Shown: positions 63,933 through 64,000 of the stretch, one piece after another
Layout: each line of letters starts with the position of its first letter
Numbering within the stretch: the first letter of the stretch is position 1
NCBI RefSeq assembly: GCF_023898865.1
Contig: NZ_JAGSOV010000059.1
Span: 1-64,000 of the forward strand
Direction: 5' to 3'
DNA length: 64,000 nt
Source of the DNA: Pseudonocardia humida
GTDB lineage: Bacteria > Actinomycetota > Actinomycetes > Mycobacteriales > Pseudonocardiaceae
Made by a program: the position numbers and the translations under genes
The notes under the pieces: model-generated
Databases searched by the model: none
Told to the model about the DNA's origin: nothing
What the model saw: only the letters and a program-made list of their open reading frames with translations

Positions 63933-64000
63933 CGTTCTCCTCGGTCCTACGTCACGAACGTCGTTGTCGCGGGGGACGGGGTGCGCCCGCTCCCGCGCTC

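Overview
This is a very GC-rich actinobacterial chromosome segment of about 74% G+C by eye. GTG starts are common and stop-start overlaps of the GTGA, ATGA or TGATG type are frequent. BldD, WhiA, RbpA, the actinobacterial integration host factor (MihF) and a helicase-motif-poor PriA are all present. Gene content and order fit the Pseudonocardiales; the genus is inferred, not proven. Nearly all of it is conserved core chromosome, so the unusual material is in the joints between conserved blocks. Layout: 0.2-5.7 kb holds a DUF948/DUF6167 pair, alaS, ruvX and mltG. 5.8-14.0 kb is an accessory block: a double-HTH MerR regulator divergent from an erythromycin-esterase-family gene, a 9-bp tandem repeat, a spermidine-synthase-like gene, a urease operon ureABCFGD and a VOC protein. 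It sits where related genomes usually carry aroE. 14.2-19.3 kb holds a prepilin peptidase and the shikimate genes aroC, aroK, aroB and aroQ. 19.3-22.5 kb holds a small membrane protein, an M24 peptidase, efp, nusB and convergent bldD. 22.5-23.3 kb is a long regulatory interval with operator-like repeats and a PyrR-binding RNA element. 23.3-32.1 kb is the pyrimidine operon pyrR-pyrB-pyrC-carA-carB-pyrF, without pyrD. 32.5-42.6 kb runs mihF, gmk, rpoZ, coaBC, metK, priA, def, fmt, rsmB and rpe. 42.7-46.1 kb is the riboflavin operon ribE-ribBA-ribH. 46-49 kb has a PH-domain membrane protein, a class 1-like dihydroorotate dehydrogenase, a HAD hydrolase and a DUF2786 protein. 49.3-58.4 kb is the uvrC-rapZ-yvcK-whiA-gap-pgk-tpiA-secG-rbpA block. 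58.4-64 kb has a lipoprotein, a rhodanese, an Lrp regulator, an NYN protein and the pentose-phosphate genes zwf-opcA-pgl on the minus strand. The most interesting structure is inside the riboflavin operon. An 18-bp sequence from the 3' end of ribE (43248-43265) is repeated exactly at 44193-44210. Read in the ribE frame, the second copy continues for 18 codons to a stop that overlaps the ribBA start codon (ATGA), as expected for the original end of ribE. The roughly 945 bp between the copies hold only two small minus-strand genes, a strong hairpin, an excisionase-like HTH gene and an outward promoter. I read this as a very small site-specific insertion that gives ribE a new 3' end and supplies a new promoter and a 31-codon leader ORF for ribBA. 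Other notable structures are a perfect 23-bp-arm palindrome inserted in frame in ureF, large palindromes between priA and def and between tpiA and secG, helically phased repeats upstream of bldD, a Pro-rich C-terminal extension on CarA, and a recurrent pattern of -10 boxes 6-7 nt before start codons that points to many leaderless mRNAs. No rRNA or tRNA gene, insertion-sequence transposase, integrase or CRISPR array was seen.
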